NCBI RefSeq assembly: GCF_000766145.1
Contig: NZ_JNFB01000012.1
Coordinates: 372,001 to 436,000, forward strand
DNA length: 64,000 bases
Direction of reading: 5' to 3'
From: Paenilisteria newyorkensis
Lineage (GTDB): Bacteria; Bacillota; Bacilli; Lactobacillales; Listeriaceae
Within the stretch, counting starts at the first letter, position 1. Each line of letters begins with the position of its first letter. Position numbers and translations under genes: made by a program. The notes under the pieces were generated by a model. It ran no database searches and was not told the DNA's origin. It was given only the letters and a program-made list of their open reading frames with translations. Shown here piece by piece: positions 41,921 to 49,656 of this stretch.

Positions 41921-42235
41921 ATGGAAAAAGAGAGAAGACTACTAGAAAAACGATTAGAAGAAAGCATCAATAAACGGCGGAAATTAGAAGACATTCAGAT
42001 AGGATTGATTCAGCTGAATCGGGATAAAGCTAATATTCTTGTGAACTTTAGTGAGGCGTGGCAAGGGCAGAAAGCTGATCAAACGATGAGTAGACTGGAA
42101 GATGCGGTAGAAGAGGAATGGCGTGAGACACGCAAATACGTGAATGCGTTAGAAGACGAAATCATCGAGGAAAAGCGACAAATTCGAATCCAGTTGGATA
42201 AGTTGAAGGAGAATCCGAAAAATGGCGCGCATTGA
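41921..42235 (+). CDS. LXG-associated helical protein (DUF3958/DUF5082-like), 104 aa
   Basis: The ATG follows AAGGAAG; earlier codons in the frame overlap the preceding gene. The protein is wholly helical and strongly charged (KERRLLEKRLEESINKRRKLEDI) with FSEAWQGQKAD in the turn; W-x-G is typical of the WXG100-like fold. It overlaps the toxin gene by 14 bases and is the second chaperone-like partner of the LXG toxin. Confidence 0.75.
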   Translation: MEKERRLLEKRLEESINKRRKLEDIQIGLIQLNRDKANILVNFSEAWQGQKADQTMSRLEDAVEEEWRETRKYVNALEDEIIEEKRQIRIQLDKLKENPKNGAH

Positions 42236-43697
42236 TATTGCAGAAGTACATAATTTTGTGTCGGTGTTTATTGCCGAGTCCAAGCGAGTACAACAAGAAT
42301 TAGATCTGCGTAAAACGGCAATTGGAAGTTTTTTATCAGATTCAGATATTCAAGGAGAAATCGGTGATCAAGCGAAGGCATATTATCGAGACGTTTACTA
42401 TCCGCTTATTAAGGCTACGAAAAATAGCCTGCAGGATGCCGAGAGAAGATTGAAAAAGTATGTCTCGGATTTCTATTCCCAAGTAGATGCTTCGATGAAT
42501 GCGAAGCTGGATTTGGCACGGATGTATGAATTACAAGCAGACATGCGGAAGTATGAGAACAAAATAGAGGCGTTGAAAGCAGATACTAATTCCGCGGCCA
42601 ATAGCATGGCTTCCATTGGGAAAAATATTGGGTTACAATTAGGTATGGAGACAGCGATGGGGCAATTCCGTAAAGAAGAAGAGATATTGGAGAAGTATGA
42701 GCATTTTGAAGCGACACATCGTAACATGCTACGTGATGTATTGACAGATTTATATCAAGTGAAGCAAAGTCTGGCTCAGATTGAGAGTGGCGTTGCGTTT
42801 AATGCTTCGTCTCATATGTTCCAGCCGTCTAAGATAAAATTAGGCGCGCTGGCACCGAAAAAAGCGAAGAAGACGTTTAATTTCGATAAGTATGAAAAGA
42901 CGTTGCAAGGAAACTACTGGGTACTAACGAAGAATGGTAAGACGGATGCGGATTGTGCAGAAGCTACGATTGCGTATAATGACGGATTAAGAGACGGCTC
43001 GGTTAAAGAAGTGAAGAGTGAGCAAGAAGACATTGATGCAGCAATCATAAAAGCCGCAATAGAAGGTAGATACTATTTCACAGATGAGCCAATTACTAGA
43101 GCGCAGAGTTTTTCTATCATAGCTGGTTTAGCAACAAGTCTAGTGGCTGTGCGTGCTCGCGGGCGCGTTTTTTCCAAAGATAATCTAAATAGTGTGAAGT
43201 CTGATTTAAAGATAAAAATGAATACGATTCCTCCAAATGTCCATACAACGCAGTTCAATATCATTAAGAAGGTGGAAAGTGGTAAAGTGCAGTTAGTTAC
43301 AAACAAGCGCAAGGGTAACTACGGCGAGATGAAAATGGACGTTTATTTTGAGAGTACTACGTACAAGCGAATTAGTGGAGATCGTGTAACAGGGCTGAAT
43401 GATAAAATTGTCAAAGGTATTGATGGCGTGTATGAGAATTCAAGTCCACCACCAAAGTATGTTATTGCGGAAGCTAAGTATGGAACTTCTCAATTAAGAA
43501 AAACAAAAGATGGTAAACAGATGAGTGATAGTTGGACTAACGGTGGGAAAACGGGTGTTAGACTCGAAAAATCAGTTGGAATTGATAAAGCAGATGATAT
43601 TCTTCTAGAAGGTTACAACAGAGAGTTAGTTAATATTGCACCAGATGGCTCAATTACTGTTACTAAGCTCGATTCGAAAGGCAATGCTATAAAGTGA
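42222..43697 (+). CDS. LXG toxin with PoNe-type DNase tip, 491 aa
   Basis: Residues 1-210 are the helical LXG domain (MARIDIAEVHNFVSVFIAESKRVQQELDLRK). The C-terminal 130 residues match the PoNe family, a PD-(D/E)xK nuclease: GNYGE (Glu 369), KGIDGVY (Asp 401), VIAEAKYG (E417-x-K419), then GKQMSDSW. PoNe toxins degrade DNA of rival cells and are paired with PoNi immunity proteins. The following gene fits PoNi. By eye the tip has no sharp composition change here. Confidence 0.9.
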   Translation: MARIDIAEVHNFVSVFIAESKRVQQELDLRKTAIGSFLSDSDIQGEIGDQAKAYYRDVYYPLIKATKNSLQDAERRLKKYVSDFYSQVDASMNAKLDLARMYELQADMRKYENKIEALKADTNSAANSMASIGKNIGLQLGMETAMGQFRKEEEILEKYEHFEATHRNMLRDVLTDLYQVKQSLAQIESGVAFNASSHMFQPSKIKLGALAPKKAKKTFNFDKYEKTLQGNYWVLTKNGKTDADCAEATIAYNDGLRDGSVKEVKSEQEDIDAAIIKAAIEGRYYFTDEPITRAQSFSIIAGLATSLVAVRARGRVFSKDNLNSVKSDLKIKMNTIPPNVHTTQFNIIKKVESGKVQLVTNKRKGNYGEMKMDVYFESTTYKRISGDRVTGLNDKIVKGIDGVYENSSPPPKYVIAEAKYGTSQLRKTKDGKQMSDSWTNGGKTGVRLEKSVGIDKADDILLEGYNRELVNIAPDGSITVTKLDSKGNAIK

Positions 43698-43714
43698 GAA
43701 GAGGTGGTTAAGCA

Positions 43715-44425
43715 ATGATTAGAGATTATATTAAAGATGAGTTGTATTTTAAAGAATACATTGCACAGCAGAAGCAGCGGATTGAGAAATTTCAATTAAA
43801 GCTGGATGCTAATGAAGTAGCAGAAAATCGTGTATTTGCTGTCAAAGAGAAGATAGAGGCGCTAAAATTCCAAATACTCGTTGCAGGCTATTCTAGCGGT
43901 GAAAGATTTGGTACTTTGAAAGGGCAGTATGAGGAAATTGTTGCTAATATGGCTGATTTTTGGGATGTCGATGCTAGTTATTCGGATATTTTATGGATGC
44001 TATCGATTGGTATTATGCTTGAGATAGATGACAATTCTTTTGATTTATTGAAAGATCTGGTATTGCAAAGTGAGGAGCAAGATTTTTTACTTCGTTATTT
44101 AATACATTATCGAGATAGAGATGTTGATTTTATGAGTAGTCAATTTTTACATGAAGCACCATATATGTATTTGGGAGATGTTATAAACAAGGATCAGAAT
44201 ACTGCTGTGATTAGTTTGAAAAATTACCTGACAGAAAAATGGTATGAGGGAAATGCGGATTCTGGTTGGTTTGATATTCATAATGAGAAAGAGAAGCTGT
44301 ATTATGGGTATTGGAGTTTTGAGAGCGGGGCAATAGCTAAGATAATGGATTTAGATGATGACGTACTAAAAGGCGTTCCATTCTATCCTTACGATTTGGT
44401 TCATTATAAGAATAGTGAGGGATGA
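43715..44425 (+). CDS. PoNi-type immunity protein (DUF1911-like), 236 aa
   Basis: Directly downstream of the PoNe toxin with GAAGAGGTGG before its ATG. The N-terminal half is helical (about 1-95). The C-terminal half has RDVDFMSSQFLHEAPYMY and ends LYYGYWSFESGAIAKIMDLDDD then PFYPYDLVHY, characteristic of the DUF1911 domain of PoNi proteins. It blocks the DNase in cells that carry the cluster. Confidence 0.87.
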   Translation: MIRDYIKDELYFKEYIAQQKQRIEKFQLKLDANEVAENRVFAVKEKIEALKFQILVAGYSSGERFGTLKGQYEEIVANMADFWDVDASYSDILWMLSIGIMLEIDDNSFDLLKDLVLQSEEQDFLLRYLIHYRDRDVDFMSSQFLHEAPYMYLGDVINKDQNTAVISLKNYLTEKWYEGNADSGWFDIHNEKEKLYYGYWSFESGAIAKIMDLDDDVLKGVPFYPYDLVHYKNSEG

Positions 44426-44726
44426 TTTATTTAATGTTGCATGAAAATTAATCTAATTAACCTTGATTTAAGTTGCGCTTTATTATCCTGCTATATTTTG
44501 TTATTTTTAAGAAATTGTAAGGTTAATGAGCCTTACAATTTTTTTGTAATTATATAGTAGGACACTCGTAAATATACTATATGGACTAGCATTTAAATTT
44601 GAAAAACCAAGAGAACAACAATACAATCAGAGAGCGTTTGTAAATTCAACGATACTGTTCGATAAGTCACTAAGGGCGTTGAAGCTATAAATTTAAGAAT
44701 CTGATTACTATGGGGGGAAGTGAATT
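44426..44726. other. Intergenic region after the LXG cluster
   Basis: No gene is seen. It holds the terminator of the cluster (44512-44545). Further right, A+T-rich sequence leads to the ribosome-binding site GGGGGGAAG of the next gene at 44714. Confidence 0.5.
44512..44545 (+). terminator. Terminator of the second LXG cluster
   Basis: AAATTGTAAGG and CCTTACAATTT form a perfect 11-bp stem with an eight-base loop and T tract. Confidence 0.85.
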
Positions 44727-45614
44727 ATGAAAGATGTATTTCTGTACATTAAGATGATTAGGGAGTATACGGATAAAACAGTTAATATACCATTAACCTA
44801 TGTTATTTTTCTAATAGGAATAATTTTATTTTATTGTCCTGAATATAATAAATTATTAAACGTATCAGAATGGATTCCGAAAAAATTACAAAACATTGTG
44901 CTAATTCCAATAAATTATGTATATGATAATCTTGTAGTGATACTAGGAGCTTTAATTGTTTTATTTTTTGTGTTATCTCTAGTATCATATTTACCTTGGT
45001 GGAAGGTAACTCCAAAAGAAAGAGATTTTGCAGATAATACTACTGAGAGTTGGAATATTTACAGTGGTATAAGAAGATTATTGAGCATTATTGTGCTTTT
45101 AATTACATATTACTGGGTTTATTATTTCTTTTTAAATACTATCTTCTTAACATCTCACTACACTGCATTTCTTGCCAATCCTTTAATAATAGAAAGTGGA
45201 GATTTAGCAGATTATCTTTTCTCATTAAATCTGGTGTTCTTATTTTGTTATATAGTACGTTCATTATTTTTATTAAAAAGTAGGACTGATATAAATTCTA
45301 TTGAACACAATAAGTTACGTAGATATATTATTTTAAACAGTTTCGAGTACAGAGGAGAGTCTGAGGAAGAGTTCGAAATAGTGCTATTAAAATCTAAGTA
45401 CTTAGCGAAGACGGAGTATTTAATCGCGGAAGCTCAGAAGAGCAGGAAGGAAGCTTTGTTTGATCCAAAATGGGGTGAACGCAAGTATATTATATCTAAG
45501 CTTAAAAATAGCGAAATATATTATAAGGTATTGAATCAATCTAGGGATTTATCGGAAGTAATTTACCATATGGACGTATTAAAGGATAAAAAAATTGTTG
45601 GAAGACGTATGTAA
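44727..45614 (+). CDS. Membrane protein of unknown function, 295 aa
   Basis: Four hydrophobic segments are visible (about residues 21-41, 65-88, 107-135 and 160-182). The C-terminal 100 residues are charged, helical and probably cytoplasmic (RGESEEEFEIVLLKSKYLAKTEY). No known motif. It stands alone between two terminators in the cargo of the element. Confidence 0.7.
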   Translation: MKDVFLYIKMIREYTDKTVNIPLTYVIFLIGIILFYCPEYNKLLNVSEWIPKKLQNIVLIPINYVYDNLVVILGALIVLFFVLSLVSYLPWWKVTPKERDFADNTTESWNIYSGIRRLLSIIVLLITYYWVYYFFLNTIFLTSHYTAFLANPLIIESGDLADYLFSLNLVFLFCYIVRSLFLLKSRTDINSIEHNKLRRYIILNSFEYRGESEEEFEIVLLKSKYLAKTEYLIAEAQKSRKEALFDPKWGERKYIISKLKNSEIYYKVLNQSRDLSEVIYHMDVLKDKKIVGRRM

Positions 45615-45653
45615 TAGTCGGGTATGATTATTCCGCATACGATACTAAAATTT

Positions 45654-45690
45654 GGAGTCTCGAACTCATAAAATAGAGACTCCGATTTTT
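45654..45690 (+). terminator. Terminator after the membrane protein gene
   Basis: GGAGTCTC and GAGACTCC pair perfectly around a 14-base loop and are followed by GATTTTT. Confidence 0.8.
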
Positions 45691-45716
45691 CTACCTCAGA
45701 ATTACTAAACTAGCAC

Positions 45717-45775
45717 TTGATTTAAGTCTCTTGTATAGTCTATAATAAAAGTATCGATTATTGTGTATTATAGAC
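45717..45775 (+). promoter_or_regulatory. Serine recombinase promoter with overlapping 10-bp dyad
   Basis: TTGATT (45717-45722), 18 bases, TATAAT (45741-45746). GTCTATAATA (45738-45747) and TATTATAGAC (45766-45775) are perfect inverted repeats; the first contains the -10 box and the second ends right before the ribosome-binding site. This layout fits autoregulation or a res-type site bound by the recombinase itself. Confidence 0.7.
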
Positions 45776-45787
45776 GGAGGTTATGAC

Positions 45788-46387
45788 ATGAAACTAGGTT
45801 ATGCACGTGTAAGCACTGTGGGACAAGATTTAGAAACCCAACAAGAAAAACTACTCAGCTTCGGAGTGGCAAGTGATAATTTATTTATAGAGAAGAAGAC
45901 TGGTACGACTACAAGAAACAGAGAAGCATTACAAGAATTAATTAAGCATTCTCGTGAAGGAGATATTGTGTACATCACTAAAATAGATCGTTTGGCACGA
46001 TCCATTATTGACTTAAATAATGTTATGGGCGAGTTTCTTCAAAAGGGAGTTACAGTCGTTTTCATAGATAATAATATGACCTTTGGGGCGGACGTGGAGA
46101 GCAATCCTATGCAGAAATTACTATTTAATGTACTAGGTGCATTTGCTGAGTTTGAGCGTGATATGATAGTAAATAGGACGACAGAAGGGAAGGTTAGAGC
46201 AAAGCAAGCAGGGAAGAAATTAGGACGCAAAGGACAACCAGAAGAGCAGATAAAGAAAGCAATCCAACTGATGGAGAACAGGGATGCAAATAAATTATCA
46301 GTTTTAGATATAGTCAGGATGACAGGAGTTCCAAAAGCTACTTTGTACAAAAAAATATCGAAAAAGAACGTACGTTCTGTACAATAG
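45788..46387 (+). CDS. Serine recombinase (resolvase/invertase family), 199 aa
   Basis: The ATG at 45788 follows GGAGG; an upstream in-frame ATG is not preceded by one. KLGYARVSTVGQDLETQ carries the catalytic Ser 9; the E-helix region GAFAEFERDMIVNRTTEG is typical of resolvases; the C-terminal HTH (VLDIVRMTGVPKATLYKKIS) binds DNA. It is the small resolvase/invertase type, not a large integrase. In this element it could act in resolving cointegrates or in DNA inversion. Confidence 0.93.
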   Translation: MKLGYARVSTVGQDLETQQEKLLSFGVASDNLFIEKKTGTTTRNREALQELIKHSREGDIVYITKIDRLARSIIDLNNVMGEFLQKGVTVVFIDNNMTFGADVESNPMQKLLFNVLGAFAEFERDMIVNRTTEGKVRAKQAGKKLGRKGQPEEQIKKAIQLMENRDANKLSVLDIVRMTGVPKATLYKKISKKNVRSVQ

Positions 46388-46435
46388 TAAATTTTTGTGC
46401 TAATATAGCTATATAGCAAATATAAAATATTTACA

Positions 46436-46464
46436 TTGAAAAAAATTCCTTTTTTGTATATAAT
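46436..46464 (+). promoter_or_regulatory. Strong sigma-A promoter of the three-gene operon
   Basis: TTGAAA (46436-46441), 17 bases, TATAAT (46459-46464). It lies 40 bases before the first start codon and after the recombinase stop, so the downstream operon is transcribed independently. Confidence 0.82.
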
Positions 46465-46504
46465 GAAATATGGAATATATTATATACAGAATAGAGGAGA
46501 GTTA

Positions 46505-47452
46505 ATGGAATACATTTATTTAGAAACCCCTATTATCAATCGATTTGCTAAGTTACATGGCGTGACAACGGGTCGGAAAACGCGAGAAGATGTCATAGAA
46601 GAGATACATAAAATTGGTAAAGAAAAGGAATTAGAATTTTTAAATAAACAATATCAGTTTTCAAGCAAGCATATTTCCTTGTGGAAGTTTCCCGATGGCT
46701 TTCCAGATAAATTAAGAACAGCGCAACAATTTATTGATAGTTTAGTAGAAAGAGGCATAATCGGGAAAGATGACATAGACACATCATGGGAACCGCCATT
46801 GCTGAATAGACCTCAAATTTGTGCTATTAACATGGTAGGAGAGAATGTCTTTATAACTGTGGTGGAGAAAAATTCCAGAAAAGTAAAGGAAGCATATGGA
46901 TTAAAGAGCCTTGAATCTGCAAAGCTTACCTCTTTGGTGATTCATTTTGGTACAGATCAACTGATTCAACATAGGTGTGCATTCTCATATACGAAGAAAT
47001 ATACATCATTTATTAAAGATTTAATGTTACTATCATCAGACATAGAGCCATATACTTTTCCAAAAACAACAAAAAGAACAGCAAAAAGAATATGTGAATT
47101 GGTATCAGCAGGGGTAATATCTCGAGATATTGATACACCGTCTAGTATAGGTAGCATTACTTTAAATAGCGCAGAAGGAACTGATTTAAATTCAAATGAG
47201 GAATGTAAGAGGGTAACAGATGCTTTGAATGAAGCGGGTTTGCCTACAGATAATAATAATTCCGAGACTTGTATGTTCATTTCCGAAGATCCAACAACAG
47301 GTTTTAGCATAAAGACTAAGTTCCATATTAATTATAAAAGAGGTTTTTACAAATTTGATAAAGAGATGCCGGAATTTATCTTTGATTATTTTTGGGAAGC
47401 ACTTACTCTCGCTGAGCAGGAAGAGCAGGACGATCTTTTAGAAAACGTTTAA
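46505..47452 (+). CDS. Protein of unknown function, first gene of a three-gene operon, 315 aa
   Basis: The ATG follows AGAGGAGAG. The protein is soluble, with a helical N-terminal part (about 1-100; INRFAKLHGVTTGRKTREDVIEEIHK) and a mixed second half. KTKFHINYKRGFYKFDKE near the end is strand-rich. No nuclease, kinase or other catalytic motif is recognised. It is the first gene of an operon with two small partners, driven by a near-consensus promoter, in the cargo end of the element, where defence or toxin-antitoxin modules usually sit. Confidence 0.75.
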   Translation: MEYIYLETPIINRFAKLHGVTTGRKTREDVIEEIHKIGKEKELEFLNKQYQFSSKHISLWKFPDGFPDKLRTAQQFIDSLVERGIIGKDDIDTSWEPPLLNRPQICAINMVGENVFITVVEKNSRKVKEAYGLKSLESAKLTSLVIHFGTDQLIQHRCAFSYTKKYTSFIKDLMLLSSDIEPYTFPKTTKRTAKRICELVSAGVISRDIDTPSSIGSITLNSAEGTDLNSNEECKRVTDALNEAGLPTDNNNSETCMFISEDPTTGFSIKTKFHINYKRGFYKFDKEMPEFIFDYFWEALTLAEQEEQDDLLENV

Positions 47453-47472
47453 TTTAGAAAGGAGGGGAAATT

Positions 47473-47895
47473 ATGAGCAATTTCTCTATGGTTAAGGTGA
47501 ATGGACTTCTTGAAGATTGGGCTAAAAGAGAAGTTGGATTACAAAATTTCACTGTAGAGCATATTTTATCAGCACTTTCCCTTCCAGATGATGACTATGA
47601 AGCTGTATTTTTATTTTTACGCAATAAGGTGGGAAATGAGTTAGAATTGAAAAAGATGCTTTTATGCCCAGATGGACATAAAAATCAGGTTGTAGATTTG
47701 GATACGAATGTATCAGAAATTTATACAGATTGTATGTTTTGTGAGGAGGAAGACTATGACCCATTTTGGGTTTTTGTATTCTCATTTAGCGACAATTATC
47801 AACAAGATGCTCGGAAACATGCTTCTACAGATGAAAAAAAAAAAGTGGTAGAATATCTTTCCTTGGTGAATATAGGAGCTGTGAACGGGTTATAG
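47473..47895 (+). CDS. Protein of unknown function, middle gene, possible metal site, 140 aa
   Basis: GAAAGGAGGGG precedes its ATG. The first part contains FTVEHILSALSLPDDDYEAVFLFLRN, two helices like a small winged or HTH-type fold. LLCPDGH (about 61-67) and CMFC (about 86-89) give a C-x3-H ... C-x2-C set that could bind zinc. The acidic stretch CEEEDYDPFWVF follows. Its function is unknown; it is tightly placed between the other two genes. Confidence 0.7.
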   Translation: MSNFSMVKVNGLLEDWAKREVGLQNFTVEHILSALSLPDDDYEAVFLFLRNKVGNELELKKMLLCPDGHKNQVVDLDTNVSEIYTDCMFCEEEDYDPFWVFVFSFSDNYQQDARKHASTDEKKKVVEYLSLVNIGAVNGL

Positions 47896-47924
47896 AAGAC
47901 GGCTTAATGAAAGGGGCAATACTT

Positions 47925-48248
47925 GTGAAAAATGATATTCATTTTAATGCTGAAGTTAATAATTCAAATATCGCGTATCAAAATGATGGTAAGATGATTG
48001 TTCAGAACATGAGTACTAATTCAGAATATGATAAAATTTTCGGGGACTTACGAGATTTTATAAATAATAATAAAGAATTAACTAATCAGGAAAAGACAGA
48101 GGCTCTGGGAGATCTTGCAAATGTTAGCGAAGCTGTAGATTGTCAAAAGAAATCACGTGCGCGTACATTATTTGGGCTATTACCAGATGTCATTAAAACG
48201 TGTGATGCGGGAATAAAGCTGTTGACGACGGTCTTAAGTACAAGCTAG
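47925..48248 (+). CDS. Small protein with C-terminal hydrophobic helix, third gene, 107 aa
   Basis: Start GTG at 47925 after AAAGGGG; an ATG six codons upstream is possible but has no ribosome-binding site. The N-terminus (NDIHFNAEVNNSNIAYQNDG) is the Asn-rich strand repeat seen in small partner proteins of bacterial signalling and defence NTPases. The middle is helical and the C-terminus (TLFGLLPDVIKTCDAGIKLLTTVLS) amphipathic to hydrophobic, able to associate with membranes. A membrane-acting effector is possible but not shown. Confidence 0.65.
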   Translation: MKNDIHFNAEVNNSNIAYQNDGKMIVQNMSTNSEYDKIFGDLRDFINNNKELTNQEKTEALGDLANVSEAVDCQKKSRARTLFGLLPDVIKTCDAGIKLLTTVLSTS

Positions 48249-48430
48249 CTAATGATAATGCTAGTTAAGTAAGTTTATATTTTTTAGTATTAAGTTGAAA
48301 ATTAGTTTTAAAAATATTATATTGACAAAACCTCCCCCTCAATCTAATATAGTCTTATACTGCTAATTCAGCTCATTTAGCCAAACTCATTGGTATAAGC
48401 TCAGTATCTTAATTTCAAAAAAAGGGCAGG
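48249..48430. other. Right-end non-coding region of the element
   Basis: There is no gene. It contains an outward-facing promoter (next entry) and, in its transcript, a stem ATACTG/CAGTAT with 40 bases between. In the integrated state transcription would run through the right repeat toward the chromosome. Confidence 0.5.
48322..48350 (+). promoter_or_regulatory. Consensus promoter facing out of the element
   Basis: TTGACA (48322-48327), 17 bases, TAATAT (48345-48350). In the circular excised form this promoter would lie upstream of the attachment site and the integrase gene, so integrase would be transcribed strongly only after excision; this is a known control in other elements and is inferred here from geometry. 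Confidence 0.75.
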
Positions 48431-48600
48431 TTGAGGGCCTAGTGGGGTAAAACCCGTGGAGGTTCAAGTCCTCTCGGCCGCATCATTTTGGATTAAGAAT
48501 ACTGTAATATCAATAAGTTTGTGAGTCCTGCGCGTATATCATTCCGCCACGACCGCAAGCTTTTTTGATAGGCTAAATGAGTGTCTGAACTAGTGGGTAA
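48431..48600 (+). repeat. Right copy of the ~170-bp direct repeat: attachment site at the chromosome border
   Basis: Matches 37101-37271 with about four differences, one of them an indel. It contains the 3' half of tRNA-Leu(GAG) from the anticodon loop to the discriminator, and the tRNA-Leu 5'-half-like sequence on the other strand. The preceding GGGCAGG could extend the anticodon stem. To the right the sequence is chromosomal. Confidence 0.88.
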
Positions 48601-48668
48601 CTTATTATTTCGACATCTCTACCCGCGCTCTGCCACAGAGCCATTTTTATGTTGTAAAGGGAAAGCAG

Positions 48669-48698
48669 TTGACAGAGCCAAAAACGCTGTGCTACAAT
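48669..48698 (+). promoter_or_regulatory. Promoter of tRNA-Ala
   Basis: TTGACA (48669-48674), 18 bases, TACAAT (48693-48698), 15 bases before the tRNA. Confidence 0.8.
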
Positions 48699-48712
48699 CT
48701 TCTCATGACATA

Positions 48713-48785
48713 GGGGCGTTAGCTCAGCTGGGAGAGCGCTACGCTGGCAGTGTAGAGGTCAGGGGTTCGATCCCCCTACGCTCCA
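48713..48785 (+). tRNA. tRNA-Ala(GGC)
   Basis: A full cloverleaf: acceptor GGGGCGT with ACGCTCC, D arm GCTC...GAGC, anticodon stem CTACG/TGTAG with loop CTGGCAG (anticodon GGC at 48746-48748), T arm AGGGG-TTCGATC-CCCCT, discriminator A. The CCA end is not encoded. It has its own promoter and terminator and is the first chromosomal gene after the integrated elements. It is not the integration target. Confidence 0.97.
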
Positions 48786-48791
48786 TAAATT

Positions 48792-48837
48792 ATAGAAAAG
48801 GCATGTTCCTTAATTATCGGGAACATGCCTTTTCTAT
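48792..48837. terminator. Bidirectional terminator between tRNA-Ala and the lipoprotein gene
   Basis: An 18-bp perfect stem (ATAGAAAAGGCATGTTCC with GGAACATGCCTTTTCTAT) with a 10-base loop and A/T-rich flanks, serving both the tRNA and the converging minus-strand gene. Confidence 0.9.
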
Positions 48838-48842
48838 TTGCT

Positions 48843-49574
48843 CTATTCCACAACATTAATCGAACTAGCCGTGATACCTGGCATCGTAATCGTCGTGCCA
48901 TTCGCGTCATCAAATGCATATGTGCCGTAAATCGTTCCATAAACCTCGATGATATCGCCTTTTTTAGCGTCGGTAGTCCCTGTGTAAATCACCATCACGG
49001 TATCTTTCCACGTGTCACCAGCTTGGGTCATGTTTACCTTCAAATATTTCGTCGCGCCGCCATCCACGACTTCTGCGATTTGGCCTTTTAAATAATACGA
49101 TTCTCGCGCGTATTTATCTGGATTTCCGCTCAACATCGCAAAAGTTATCTTCGCTGCGTTCGGTTTCGCGTTTTCCGTTACTTCTTTTTCGGCTTTTTCT
49201 TTCGCGGCTTCTTCTTGTTCTTTCTTTTCCTCTTTAATCGCGGTCGGTTGTGTCACGTGAACGGTTGCGCGGACTTCTGTCATGCCTTTCTTGCTGGCCA
49301 CGACTTCATAGGATTTATCGCTTTCGTAGACGTGCATTAACTCGAATTTGCCTTTTTTATTTGCGTCAATGGAGACGTCGCCGATGCTTACTGTCGCGCT
49401 CGGTGTTGTTTTTCCTGTGACTGTGAAAATGTCATTGGCGTCCGCTGCTACGTTTTTTTCATCTAATTGGATCATCATTTTTTCGTTGGAGGTTTCTGCG
49501 TTTTTCTCGTTACTTCCGCATGCTGCTAAAAGTAATAGTAGGCCTAAAAGCAGTATCCCGATGCCTTTTTTCAT
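48843..49574 (-). CDS. Lipoprotein with OB-like C-terminal domain, 243 aa
   Basis: The signal sequence ends in LLAAC (lipobox, Cys 19). An Ig-like segment follows (about 45-105: FTVTGKTTPSATVSIGDVSID), then a charged Lys/Glu coiled linker (about 112-140) and a domain around 145-243 with YYLKGQIAEVVDGG and TVMVIYTGTTDAKKGDIIEVYG, the pattern of an OB-fold/tRNA_anti-like domain of surface lipoproteins. Role unknown. GGAGAGATTC precedes the start. Confidence 0.85.
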   Translation of the reverse strand: MKKGIGILLLGLLLLLAACGSNEKNAETSNEKMMIQLDEKNVAADANDIFTVTGKTTPSATVSIGDVSIDANKKGKFELMHVYESDKSYEVVASKKGMTEVRATVHVTQPTAIKEEKKEQEEAAKEKAEKEVTENAKPNAAKITFAMLSGNPDKYARESYYLKGQIAEVVDGGATKYLKVNMTQAGDTWKDTVMVIYTGTTDAKKGDIIEVYGTIYGTYAFDDANGTTITMPGITASSINVVE

Positions 49575-49656
49575 TTCTTTGAATCTCTCCTCTTACCTTG
49601 TTTTGTGAAGCTATCTCCATTATATAATCATTGCGAGCTAGATGAAAAGCGGATTT

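Larger units (their letters stand above)
37101..48600. mobile_element. Second integrative element in tandem at the tRNA-Leu site, ~11.5 kb
   Basis: Bounded by the two long direct repeats. It carries a tyrosine integrase next to the left repeat, divergent repressor-type regulators, a lipoprotein, a hairpin-rich region, a sigma-like protein, an LXG toxin cluster, a membrane protein, a serine recombinase and a three-gene operon of unknown function. No relaxase, coupling protein, replication initiator, terminase or capsid gene is seen. It is therefore a genomic island or satellite that needs a helper for transfer. Confidence 0.85.

Noticed and set aside
45788-46387. Transposase of an insertion sequence
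   Set aside because: The protein is a small resolvase/invertase and no terminal inverted repeats or target duplications flank it.
48581-48859. Plus-strand reading frame covering tRNA-Ala
   Set aside because: It runs through the tRNA, its promoter and the terminator; it is not a gene.
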